Part shown: piece after piece, positions 6,758-13,702 of the stretch | Layout of the letters: each line of letters starts with the position of its first letter | Position numbering within the stretch: position 1 is the stretch's first letter | Origin: Clostridia bacterium | GTDB taxonomy: Bacteria > Bacillota > Clostridia > Oscillospirales > Acutalibacteraceae | Direction: 5' to 3' | NCBI GenBank assembly: GCA_017939855.1 | Contig: JAGAZW010000066.1 | Span: forward strand, 1 to 13,702 | Length of the DNA: 13,702 nucleotides | Notes under the pieces: model-generated | Told to the model about the DNA's origin: nothing | Databases searched by the model: none | What the model saw: only the letters and a program-made list of their open reading frames with translations | Program-made: the position numbers and the translations under genes

Positions 6758-8116
6758 ATGCTTAATCTTCACGATATTATGGAAACGGTAAATATGATTC
6801 AGCAGGAAAATCTGGATATTCGTACCGTAACTATGGGCATTTCTCTTCTTGACTGCTCCGATTCCGATATTAATCACGCCTGTGATAAAATCTATGATAA
6901 AATTTGCCGAAAGGCAGGAAATTTAGTTAAAATTGGTTGCGATATTGAAAATGAATACGGCATTCCTATAATAAACAAAAGAATTTCGGTTACCCCTATC
7001 GCTATGATAGCCGCTTCCTCTGGCGGGGACCCTGTGCTTTATGCAAAGGCACTTCAACGTGCTGCCGACACAACGGGTGTCAATTTCATTGGTGGATACT
7101 CAGCACTAGTACATAAAGGATTCTCTTCGGGCGATGAAGCATTGATAAAATCTATCCCTGAAGCACTTAATGTAACCTCAAATATTTGTTCATCCGTTAA
7201 TATCGGCTCTACAAAATCGGGTATTAATATGGATGCTGTAGCTTTAATGGGTAAAGTAATTCGTGAGGCTGCACTTTTGACAGCAGATCGAAACTGTATT
7301 GGTCCTGCAAAACTGGTTGTGTTTTGCAATGCTCCTGAGGACAATCCTTTTATGGCAGGTGCTTTTCACGGAGTCGGTGAGCCTGATTGCGTTGTGCATG
7401 TGGGAGTATCAGGTCCAGGTGTTGTGCAATCAGCACTTAAGAAGTGCCCTCAAAGTGATTTTGGAGCTATTGCCGAAACAATAAAAAGAACCGCCTTTAA
7501 GATTACACGTATGGGTCAGCTTGTCGGAAGCGAAGCATCAAGAAGACTCGGCGTTCCTTTCGGTATTGTTGACCTTTCTCTCGCACCCACACCCGCAGTT
7601 GGCGATTCGGTTGCAAGAATACTTGAAGAAATGGGTCTTGAACAGTGCGGCATTCATGGTACTACAGCCGCTTTAGCACTCCTTAACGATGCTGTTAAGA
7701 AAGGCGGAGTTATGGCATGTAACTCCGTTGGTGGACTCTCGGGAGCCTTTATTCCCGTTTCTGAGGATGCGGGTATGATTGAAGCTGCAAGAGAAGGTAC
7801 ACTATCTATTCAAAAACTAGAAGCTATGACTGCTGTTTGTTCAGTGGGCCTTGATATGGTTGTCATTCCGGGAGAGACCCCAGCTGAAGTGATTTCTGCT
7901 ATCATTGCAGACGAAGCCGCTATAGGTATGGTCAACTCGAAGACTACCGCAGTCAGAGTTATTCCGGCAATAGGTAAGACTAAAGGGCAAGAGCTTGATT
8001 TTGGTGGTCTTTTAGGATCAGGTCCCATAATGGATATAAATCTGTCAAAAAGCCCTAAAAAATTCATCGATCGAGGCGGCAGAATCCCCGCACCTATGCA
8101 AAGTCTTAAAAATTAA
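6758..8116 (+). CDS. UPF0210 (DUF711) family protein
   Basis: The 452-aa length is normal for UPF0210. The start ATG has AAAGGA eight bases upstream. Family hallmarks are visible: the N-terminal ETVNMIQQENLDIRTVTMGI, KRISVTPIAMIAAS at about 75-88, the NFIGGYSALVHKGF segment near 110, GVSGPGVVQSALKK in the middle, GTTAALALLNDAVKKGG, then the glycine-rich LSGAFIPVSEDAGM, and FGGLLGSGPIMDIN near the end. I recall that the family is placed with proteins of the pyruvate-formate-lyase-like (glycyl radical enzyme) fold. I see no clear glycyl-radical signature, so no radical chemistry is claimed. The enzymatic role is unknown. Pairing with the UPF0237 ACT protein suggests a small-molecule-regulated metabolic function in the cytoplasm. 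The gene ends five bases before the terminator. Confidence 0.93.
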   Translation: MLNLHDIMETVNMIQQENLDIRTVTMGISLLDCSDSDINHACDKIYDKICRKAGNLVKIGCDIENEYGIPIINKRISVTPIAMIAASSGGDPVLYAKALQRAADTTGVNFIGGYSALVHKGFSSGDEALIKSIPEALNVTSNICSSVNIGSTKSGINMDAVALMGKVIREAALLTADRNCIGPAKLVVFCNAPEDNPFMAGAFHGVGEPDCVVHVGVSGPGVVQSALKKCPQSDFGAIAETIKRTAFKITRMGQLVGSEASRRLGVPFGIVDLSLAPTPAVGDSVARILEEMGLEQCGIHGTTAALALLNDAVKKGGVMACNSVGGLSGAFIPVSEDAGMIEAAREGTLSIQKLEAMTAVCSVGLDMVVIPGETPAEVISAIIADEAAIGMVNSKTTAVRVIPAIGKTKGQELDFGGLLGSGPIMDINLSKSPKKFIDRGGRIPAPMQSLKN

Positions 8117-8118
8117 TA

Positions 8119-8167
8119 ATAAAACGAAAAGAACTTCAGCATAAGACCGAAGTTCTTTTCGTTTTAT
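8119..8167. terminator. Bidirectional intrinsic terminator between convergent operons
   Basis: A perfect 19-bp inverted repeat has arms 8119-8137 and 8149-8167 and an 11-base loop at 8138-8148. The core arm is AAAACGAAAAGAACTTC and its exact reverse complement. A-rich 5' arms and T-rich 3' arms occur on both strands, so the same hairpin can end the plus-strand UPF0210 operon and the minus-strand cps-GDPD operon, whose last stop is at 8192. Confidence 0.93.
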
Positions 8168-8191
8168 ACAGAATAGTTTTTAATAGTTTTA

Positions 8192-8995
8192 CTAAGGAAT
8201 AAAATTTTCAAATATGTAGGCAGCAAAATGCTTTTTTGCATTTTTAAGCTGCTTTTCATTTTTTAATGTCCAGCAAATCAGAGTGCCACCCATTGCTTTT
8301 ATGACTTTTAATACAAATTTTTTAAAGTATTTATGTTCATAAGAAATAAAATGGGGTCTGGCAATAAAATTAGTAACAAGACTACTCAATAACCTCTTAT
8401 AAAAAGCATCACTCTTAAAATTAGTGGAAAGCTGTCCCCTTAGCACCCTAGGGGCATTTTTCTTATACCAATAAAGGACAAAAGGGAAAAAAGACTGAAT
8501 AAAATAAACTCCTGTGTATTGTGATAAAATTTCGTTTGCTTTTTGGCATAGCCTTTTGCAAACAGTCATGCTTTCCGCTTTAAACTCAACAAGCAGCGGT
8601 ACACGTCCACTCACGGTAGCAAGACACTCGCTAAGTGTAGGTATAGTACAATCGGTGTTTAATAGCCGCAGTTTTTTTAGCTCATCTAGGGTCATATCTT
8701 CAACAGCCTTATCAATACCGCACATCCTTTTAAGTGTATTATCGTGAAAGACCACCACCTGGTCGTCTTTGGTAATATGAATATCTATTTCAATTGCATA
8801 CCCTCCGCTTATAGCCGCATTAAATGCCGAAAGAGAGTTTTCAGGGATATACTCGTCGTGAAGACCTCGATGTGCTATATAAAGTCCTTTCAAATTTTCT
8901 ATATCTGTGTTTCTTCTTGTGCAAGGACTGATAAGAAATAAATAAAACAAAACACCTACTACCAATACCGCCGGAACAATATATAATTCTGTCAT
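8192..8995 (-). CDS. Membrane-anchored glycerophosphodiester phosphodiesterase
   Basis: This enzyme hydrolyses glycerophosphodiesters to glycerol-3-phosphate and an alcohol, recycling phospholipid headgroups or wall-polymer fragments. I chose ATG at 8995 (267 aa), which overlaps the transporter stop as TGATG and has GGAGG seven bases upstream. The in-frame TTG at 8998 adds one residue and is less likely. One hydrophobic helix spans about 4-23, followed by TRR, which favours a cytoplasmic catalytic domain. The TIM-barrel motifs are intact: HRG at 42-44 with ENSLSAF, EIDIH with E69 and D71, VVFHD with H84, LLVEFKAE with E137 and K139, and W242 in CWTLK. The phosphodiesterase signature is clear, but the natural substrate and side of the membrane are inferred. 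Confidence 0.92.
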   Translation of the reverse strand: MTELYIVPAVLVVGVLFYLFLISPCTRRNTDIENLKGLYIAHRGLHDEYIPENSLSAFNAAISGGYAIEIDIHITKDDQVVVFHDNTLKRMCGIDKAVEDMTLDELKKLRLLNTDCTIPTLSECLATVSGRVPLLVEFKAESMTVCKRLCQKANEILSQYTGVYFIQSFFPFVLYWYKKNAPRVLRGQLSTNFKSDAFYKRLLSSLVTNFIARPHFISYEHKYFKKFVLKVIKAMGGTLICWTLKNEKQLKNAKKHFAAYIFENFIP

Positions 8996-10296
8996 CAATC
9001 CACCTCCGAAGTTAGGGCTTCAAAGGCAGCACCTTTCATTTCGGGTTTACAGTCACCATGCTTTACAAAAAGCATTGTTATAAAAGAAAAAATCGAGAAA
9101 AATACAGCATATGGAAAAAGGATATTATAACCAAGACCTGCTTTTTCGATTAAGAAACCCGAAAGCAATGGAGTTGTTATCTGGGCTGCCATAGAGAAGG
9201 TATAGTAATACCCTGTATATTTACCGATATCAGAGCCGGTACTCATTTCTACAACCATTGGAAATGAATTGACATTAATAGACGCCCAGCCAATCCCCAC
9301 AAGCCCAAAAATCGCATACATAATTGGGGTCTGATGACGGATAAATATTGCAATGAAATAGCATACTGTCATTAAAACTATACCCAAAAGAACACTTTTC
9401 TTTCTGCCTAAGCGACTTGAAATAAAGCCCAGTGGTACAAAAGCTATTATAGCGCTTATAGTTGCCACCAAAAGATAGCTTGAAGAAACGCTCAAATCGG
9501 TCTTCCAGACTTGAACGCAATATCTCGAAAATGCAGTAGTTACTGCGTTATATGACATAAACCATAAAAATACTGAAATCAAAATAAGAATCAAGCTTTT
9601 CAAAACATCAGGTCGTATTTTTCCGTTTATCTTCACAGTTTGCTGTGTATCATCTTGTATATTTGCCGCAGCTACTACCTTGTTTTCTTTAACGGTAAAT
9701 ACCATTACAAGCACCGACAAAAGCATAAATACCGATATAACTACAAAGACCGGGAAAAAGGAGGATTCATAATAAATAACCTCGCCCGAATCACTTTTCC
9801 TGCTTTTAAGCAAAAGCATCATAACAACCGTCGCAAAAATGCCGCCTATATAACCCACCAGATTAATAATAGCATTGGCTTTGCTACGCATTGGTTTTGG
9901 AGTAACATCGGGCATATAAGCTACTGCAGGAGTACGGTAGGTAGCCATAACCACAAGCAATAAAAAGAGTGTTATAAAAAATCCCCAAAACATTATCCTT
10001 CGCTGGAAAAAAGATAAAAACATCATTAAAATTACAGCAAATATCGTACCAATTAAGACATACGGTGTGCGTTTTCCTAAAGGGGTGCGAGTTTTATCCG
10101 AAAGGGCGCCGAACAAAGGCAACATAAATATAGCTAGAACATTATCTATCGACATTATTGTATTTGCCGAAAAAGTGCCAAGCTTAAAGGTATACTCTAG
10201 CATATAAGGGATTACCTGATCATAAAACTGCCAAAAGGCAAGAATCGACATAAATCCAAAGCCTATGAGTATAGTTAATCTATAATTAAGTTTCAT
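8995..10296 (-). CDS. MFS transporter, GPH (glycoside-pentoside-hexuronide) / SLC45-like
   Basis: This 433-aa polytopic membrane protein, with about 12 hydrophobic segments, likely imports a sugar or glycoside with a cation. The ATG at 10296 has AGGGTG five bases upstream and lies nine bases after the pgeF stop. The signature loop between helices two and three, GALSDKTRTPLGKRTPY (63-79), and the RTPAVAYMPDVTPKP segment followed by RSKANAIINLVGYIGG (about 121-153) are characteristic of the GPH/SLC45-type subgroup. The helix-one motif FYDQVIPYML is also typical. A basic cytoplasmic loop (KENKVVAAANIQDDTQQ) joins the two halves. The substrate cannot be read from sequence. Its place in an envelope operon hints at a wall- or polysaccharide-derived sugar, but that is inference. 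Confidence 0.88.
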   Translation of the reverse strand: MKLNYRLTILIGFGFMSILAFWQFYDQVIPYMLEYTFKLGTFSANTIMSIDNVLAIFMLPLFGALSDKTRTPLGKRTPYVLIGTIFAVILMMFLSFFQRRIMFWGFFITLFLLLVVMATYRTPAVAYMPDVTPKPMRSKANAIINLVGYIGGIFATVVMMLLLKSRKSDSGEVIYYESSFFPVFVVISVFMLLSVLVMVFTVKENKVVAAANIQDDTQQTVKINGKIRPDVLKSLILILISVFLWFMSYNAVTTAFSRYCVQVWKTDLSVSSSYLLVATISAIIAFVPLGFISSRLGRKKSVLLGIVLMTVCYFIAIFIRHQTPIMYAIFGLVGIGWASINVNSFPMVVEMSTGSDIGKYTGYYYTFSMAAQITTPLLSGFLIEKAGLGYNILFPYAVFFSIFSFITMLFVKHGDCKPEMKGAAFEALTSEVD

Positions 10297-10305
10297 AAGT
10301 TCACC

Positions 10306-11124
10306 CTATTTAATTTCTATAATTGCTGCTAAATTTCCACGTTTACCGGCTGTGGCACGGTGGGAATGAAATTCGTGAGAATTACAACAGGTACAAATAT
10401 CTGCAACATCTATATTTTCTTCTTTAATACCGCTGTTTATTAAAATAATTTTATTCGCCATCTTTAAATCCAACTTCCAGTGGTCTTTTCTGCATTTTTG
10501 AAACGCCGCCGACATATCCAGTTCCATTTTAGAAAAGGAATCAAAAACAGGCTCATCAACTTCATAACAGCAGTTACCTATTGAAGGTCCTATCGCTGCT
10601 ATTATATTTTCTGCCTTACAACCAAAATCGTTGACCATTTTCTCTATCGTGACGGCGCCTATTTGCTTTACGGTACCTCTCCAACCAGAATGCGATGATG
10701 CAATTACACGCTTTACAGGGTCACAGAAAATTAATGGCGTACAATCGGCAAATTGAATAACCAACGCCACGCCCCGACAGTCTGTTATAAGACCGTCCAC
10801 ATCCTGAAAAGAAGGCTTTGAAAAGCCGGTGCCCCTATGATTTTCATCTACAGCTATAACATTGTTAGTGTGTGTTTGATGGGTGAGCACAAGATTTTCG
10901 GTGTTTATTCCCACTGCAGAACAGATAATCTCATAATTTTTTATAACATCTTGTCTGTTATCGCCATTATTAAAACTTAAATTCATAGAAGAATACTGTC
11001 CGTCGCTTACTCCGCCTAAACGGGTAGAAAAGGTATGACGGACAGTATTTACTGCCTGAAGTTTAGGGAAGGTTATATACACCAAATCCCCTTTTTTATT
11101 AATTTTTAATGTTTTACTCTGCAT
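10306..11124 (-). CDS. pgeF: Peptidoglycan editing factor PgeF (YfiH/laccase-domain family)
   Basis: PgeF is a cytoplasmic metal enzyme that removes wrongly incorporated residues (for example L-Ser in place of L-Ala) from UDP-MurNAc precursors. Older annotation calls it multicopper polyphenol oxidase. I chose ATG at 11124 (272 aa) with AGGTGGGG upstream. A GTG at 11136 lies in frame but has no site. Visible motifs are RLGGVSDGQYSSMNLS at 35-50, LTHQTH with H85 in the 'Q-x-H' position, FADCTP with C128, and SSHSGWRGT with H145. The C128-H145 spacing of 17 equals that of the metal ligands in the E. coli protein. The C-terminal DICTCC and FHSHRA segments complete the family pattern. It sits 12 bases after the CpsB-like gene in an envelope operon. 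Confidence 0.93.
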   Translation of the reverse strand: MQSKTLKINKKGDLVYITFPKLQAVNTVRHTFSTRLGGVSDGQYSSMNLSFNNGDNRQDVIKNYEIICSAVGINTENLVLTHQTHTNNVIAVDENHRGTGFSKPSFQDVDGLITDCRGVALVIQFADCTPLIFCDPVKRVIASSHSGWRGTVKQIGAVTIEKMVNDFGCKAENIIAAIGPSIGNCCYEVDEPVFDSFSKMELDMSAAFQKCRKDHWKLDLKMANKIILINSGIKEENIDVADICTCCNSHEFHSHRATAGKRGNLAAIIEIK

Positions 11125-11136
11125 AAAGCACCCCAC

Positions 11137-11871
11137 CTATATATTATTCTTCGGTGCTAAGACATTATCATGAAAAATTTCAAAGTTATGTAAGATAGTG
11201 TCAACATACTCTTTGCCTAAATTTTCTTTTACAACCTCCAAGGCCTGACTCATAAGTGGTGGACGCATTTGAGGTGAATGTGCATCTGTAGCGATAAAAG
11301 ATATGAAACCTTTTTTTATGAGCTTCAGACTTGTTTTTCTAAAAGGATTTTTATCCATAAGAGAGGTTGCGTTAATTTGAGCTAAGCATGTTCTTCCGCC
11401 TATAAGACCAAGTAGTTGCTTAAAGCCCTTTTCTTTTGCGTATCTTTCAATATGAGCGATAATGGGAACTATACCATATTTGTTGTAGATATCACTGATA
11501 TCCCTTAACACTTGATCGGTTATAGGGTGGCCGTAACGCAGCTCTAATAGAATATAATTTGAATTGTTAAGGCAAAGTGACTTTATACCACTGATTCTGC
11601 CTATGCCCGAAAAATAATACACCTCGCACCCTATATAAATTTTAGGCAAATCGAGACCCTTTATAGACTCTTCCAAACTTTTTTTAGATGAATCTATAAC
11701 ATAATTAAATTCTTCTATATCATATTGAGAAGCATCAAAATGAGGAGTTGCAAAAACGTCCGTTATTCCTTGTGTCTTCATCATTTCAAGCATTTTAAGG
11801 GATTCTTCCACATCTTTAGCACCATCATCCACATCAGGTAAAATATGGGAATGTATATCGACTATTTTCAT
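11137..11871 (-). CDS. cpsB: CpsB/YwqE-like PHP-family tyrosine-protein phosphatase
   Basis: This manganese-type phosphatase removes phosphate from the tyrosine tail of the capsule kinase, closing the kinase/phosphatase cycle that controls polysaccharide export. The 244 aa are normal in length, and the ATG at 11871 has AGGAGG upstream. PHP metal-binding motifs are all present: DIHSHILPDVDDGA (H7, H9, D14-D16), ATPHF (H44), GCEVYY (E83), IIAHIERY (H140) and ATDAHSP (D196, H198). It follows the kinase gene after 79 bases that contain a terminator-like hairpin, so its level may be set below that of the kinase. Related histidinol phosphatases share the fold, but the DGA and PHFD motifs and the cps context favour CpsB. 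Confidence 0.93.
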   Translation of the reverse strand: MKIVDIHSHILPDVDDGAKDVEESLKMLEMMKTQGITDVFATPHFDASQYDIEEFNYVIDSSKKSLEESIKGLDLPKIYIGCEVYYFSGIGRISGIKSLCLNNSNYILLELRYGHPITDQVLRDISDIYNKYGIVPIIAHIERYAKEKGFKQLLGLIGGRTCLAQINATSLMDKNPFRKTSLKLIKKGFISFIATDAHSPQMRPPLMSQALEVVKENLGKEYVDTILHNFEIFHDNVLAPKNNI

Positions 11872-11921
11872 TTTGACCTCCTTTTTATCTGATAAATGTT
11901 ATTAAACGCAAAAGCGGAAAA

Positions 11922-11946
11922 TTGGGAGATATAAAATATCCCCCAA
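11922..11946 (-). terminator. Terminator-like hairpin (attenuator) between kinase and phosphatase genes
   Basis: In the leftward transcript the arms at 11946-11936 and 11932-11922 pair over 11 bases, with one G-U wobble and a three-base loop. The 3' arm ends in CCCAA followed by UUUU. This is the layout of a modest intrinsic terminator, placed right after the kinase stop at 11951. As no good promoter is visible in the rest of the gap, it probably attenuates but does not fully stop transcription into cpsB and the genes beyond. Confidence 0.62.
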
Positions 11947-11950
11947 AAAA

Positions 11951-12865
11951 TTATTTTTTCAACTCTTTGTTATTTCCGGTCTTGCTTTGTGATGAAGCGG
12001 TTGAATTACTGTAATTACGACCGTAACTTCGTCCGTACCCGTATCCGTAACCATATCCGTACCCATACCCATAGCCATAACCGTATCCATATTTTGAATA
12101 CCTTTTACGATAGAAGTATTTTCGATATGTGTATCTTCCGTTTGCCTTTAGATCTGCACCGTTCATAACAGCACCTAAAATCTTTACATTAGCAAACTTA
12201 GCATTTTCAATTGCACGTCTAATAGTATAGGTTGGCGTAAACCTATTGCGAACAACCAAAAGCATACCATCTGTGTGAGGTGCGATAATTAATGCATCAG
12301 ATACAACATTAATAGGTGGTGTATCAATAATAATATATGCGTATTCCTTCTTAAGCTCTTCCAAAAGTCTTTCAAAACCCTGAGCACCAAGTAGCTCTGA
12401 CGGGTTTGGAGGAATCTGACCTGCAGTCAAAACATAAAACGCATCATTAATCTTCTTTATCGCACTCTTTGCGTCAGAAAATCCCGCTAAAACATTAGAA
12501 AGACCTATATCATTTTCCAATTTCAGTTTTCTATGAATGGAGCTGCGGCGCATATCCGCATCAATAATAAGCACCTTATTATTAAGCTGAGAAAAGGCTA
12601 CCGCTAAATTTACTGCAGTCGTTGACTTACCCTCAGATGCATTGGCGCTGGTAACTGTAATAATATTGTTTCCACTACTGTGATCCAACAAGAATAACAG
12701 ATTAGTTCTCATCGTTTTATACGATTCAACAACTGCAAACGGAACTCTTTTTGCATTTGTAGGCTTATCTATGGTTTTCGTTTCCTCCTGCAAATCAGAG
12801 GCTTGAAGGACACTTTCATCAGTTTGGTCAATATCTAAATTAATATTTTTCTTATTTTCTAACAC
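11951..12865 (-). CDS. cpsD: CpsD/YwqD-like tyrosine autokinase (BY-kinase) with (YG)10 tail
   Basis: This cytoplasmic ATPase autophosphorylates on C-terminal tyrosines and regulates polysaccharide chain length and export with CpsC. It is 304 aa. The GTG start at 12865 has GGAGG eight bases upstream and overlaps the CpsC-like gene by 14 bases. Residues 47-53 (ESYKTMR) match the oligomerisation motif E-x2-R-x2-R with Lys for the first Arg. The Walker A motif is SANASEGKSTT (73-83), Walker A' is VLIIDADMRR (98-107) and Walker B is IIIDTPP (178-184). The tail is extraordinary: five tyrosines at 245-256, ten Tyr-Gly pairs at 259-278, then Y281 and Y285, 17 tyrosines in all, before a low-complexity Ser/Asn/Lys end. 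The catalytic parts are intact. Like other Gram-positive kinases it has no membrane helix. Confidence 0.95.
   Translation of the reverse strand: MLENKKNINLDIDQTDESVLQASDLQEETKTIDKPTNAKRVPFAVVESYKTMRTNLLFLLDHSSGNNIITVTSANASEGKSTTAVNLAVAFSQLNNKVLIIDADMRRSSIHRKLKLENDIGLSNVLAGFSDAKSAIKKINDAFYVLTAGQIPPNPSELLGAQGFERLLEELKKEYAYIIIDTPPINVVSDALIIAPHTDGMLLVVRNRFTPTYTIRRAIENAKFANVKILGAVMNGADLKANGRYTYRKYFYRKRYSKYGYGYGYGYGYGYGYGYGYGRSYGRNYSNSTASSQSKTGNNKELKK
12032..12091 (-). repeat. Coding 6-base repeat, ten Tyr-Gly codon pairs
   Basis: Ten consecutive TAY-GGN codon pairs encode residues 259-278 of the kinase. The repeat is imperfect: both TAT and TAC are used, and all four glycine codons appear. Such wobble diversity means the array is not a fresh slippage product, which suggests the YG pattern is kept at the protein level. 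The 6-base period still makes in-frame length change easy. Confidence 0.95.
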
Positions 12866-13610
12866 TGCCGTATCCTCCCCTCTTGGAATAGTATGAATCT
12901 ATTATTTCAGTATCCGTAAAGTCTGGTACTAATCCTATTATGGGAATATCGAATTTCACCGCAAACTCTTCTTCACCGCGTATGGTTTGATTGAGAGCGT
13001 CGAATATAAATACGATGAGATACATAACTACTATGCCTGCGACGCCGGCAACACCGGTTGTAAAAAGTGTTCTCGGATATACGAGTGATGCATATTTTGC
13101 TTCGTCGGCAGGTACAATTTCTGCCCTTTTAAAATAATCATCAACAATATATTTGCAAGAAAATACGGCAAAATCATTAGCAATTTCTTTAGCCTTCTCA
13201 CCGTCGGTTGAGGTGAATGTTATATCAATAAAAGGGTTTGTGTTTTCACGTCTTGCTACTGATGCCATACCTTTAAGGACAGCTCCCGACTCAATATCAT
13301 ATTTTTCACCGTATTCAGCAACAAAAGCATCATAAACCTTACGGGTTTTCAAAAGCTCCGTAACAGTATTTGAAAGAGAAAGTGATGCCGAAAGATCGGC
13401 ACTGTTAATCGTAGAATCATAGTCTTCTTCGTCGGTATTAACTACACCGCCGTTTGTAACAATGATACTCGATGTTGCACTGTACCTTTTAGTTGCGAAA
13501 AATTTACAGTAGCCAAACGCCGCAACTGCAAAAACGACCATTGCAATTATAAGCAACCATATTCTCTTCCAGGCAAGTTGGAGCAAGTAAATTAATGATA
13601 TATTGTTCAT
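12852..13610 (-). CDS. cpsC: CpsC/Wzz-like polysaccharide co-polymerase (kinase activator)
   Basis: This 252-aa membrane protein controls polysaccharide chain length and activates the cytoplasmic kinase encoded next. I chose ATG at 13610, with GAGG six bases upstream; an in-frame ATG at 13634 has no good site. Two transmembrane helices, about 17-38 and 182-204, flank an extracellular Wzz domain with the typical start FATKRYSATSSIIVTN (38-53). The final cytoplasmic tail contains FDIPIIGLVPDF (220-231), the short segment that in CapA-type proteins docks on and stimulates the kinase, and ends SYYSKRGGYGSVRK. Splitting of adaptor and kinase into two proteins is the Gram-positive arrangement. It is the first gene of the operon in view; about 90 bases of leader continue to the window edge, with a TATACT-like element (minus strand) at the very end. 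Confidence 0.93.
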   Translation of the reverse strand: MNNISLIYLLQLAWKRIWLLIIAMVVFAVAAFGYCKFFATKRYSATSSIIVTNGGVVNTDEEDYDSTINSADLSASLSLSNTVTELLKTRKVYDAFVAEYGEKYDIESGAVLKGMASVARRENTNPFIDITFTSTDGEKAKEIANDFAVFSCKYIVDDYFKRAEIVPADEAKYASLVYPRTLFTTGVAGVAGIVVMYLIVFIFDALNQTIRGEEEFAVKFDIPIIGLVPDFTDTEIIDSYYSKRGGYGSVRK

Positions 13611-13702
13611 TTTTAACCTCTCTTTGCATCGCAAATGTATATTAATTGCAAGTCTAAGCTAAACATTAACAGTTTAATCACAGCTTACGCATATATAGTA
13701 TA

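Noticed and set aside
7054..7344. Minus-strand open frame of 96 aa inside the UPF0210 gene
   Set aside because: It is antisense to a well-supported conserved gene and lacks any start signal or family resemblance.
12032..12091. Short tandem DNA repeat that might be a CRISPR or satellite-like array
   Set aside because: The period is 6 bases, it is entirely in frame, it has no spacers, and it encodes a Tyr-Gly tail expected in kind for this kinase family.

Overview
The window looks like the chromosome of an AT-rich Gram-positive anaerobe of the class Clostridia, probably an Oscillospiraceae/Ruminococcaceae-type gut bacterium. The reasons are strong AGGAGG-type ribosome binding sites, the paired UPF0237 (ACT) and UPF0210 genes, a split Firmicute-type CpsB/CpsC/CpsD phosphoregulatory set, and low-GC codon use. 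The genus cannot be fixed from sequence alone. No rRNA, tRNA, CRISPR array, transposase or integrase is visible.

Region 1 (1-5901, minus strand, read leftward out of the window) is a phage head-morphogenesis and packaging module. In transcription order it holds a small-terminase-like protein, the large terminase, a 62-aa membrane protein, a scaffold-like protein, a major capsid protein with a C-terminal Ig-like domain, a hairpin, the portal protein, a head-tail adaptor-like protein, and the start of a further structural protein cut by the window edge. All are intact and tightly coupled by overlaps or short gaps. The portal gene lies downstream of the capsid gene, which is unusual. The module starts abruptly beside host-like genes, with no integrase, repressor or replication genes in between.

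Region 2 (5902-8116, plus strand) is a divergent three-gene operon with a near-consensus sigma-A promoter. It encodes a four-helix DUF2975-like membrane protein, an ACT-domain protein (UPF0237) and a UPF0210/DUF711 protein. A strong bidirectional terminator (8119-8167) ends it and also serves the convergent operon.

Region 3 (8192-13610, minus strand) is a six-gene cell-envelope operon: CpsC-like polysaccharide co-polymerase, CpsD-like tyrosine autokinase, a terminator-like hairpin, CpsB-like PHP-family phosphatase, PgeF peptidoglycan editing factor, a GPH-type MFS transporter, and a membrane-anchored glycerophosphodiester phosphodiesterase. The first three form the usual kinase/activator/phosphatase switch for capsule or exopolysaccharide export. 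The kinase has an exceptional tyrosine tail: ten consecutive Tyr-Gly pairs and 17 tyrosines in all. The glycosyltransferases expected with such a switch are not in the window. Everything downstream of the switch within the window is general envelope housekeeping.

The best candidates for a second look are the expanded (YG)10 kinase tail, the abrupt phage/host junction with its unusual gene order, and the Ig-decorated capsid.
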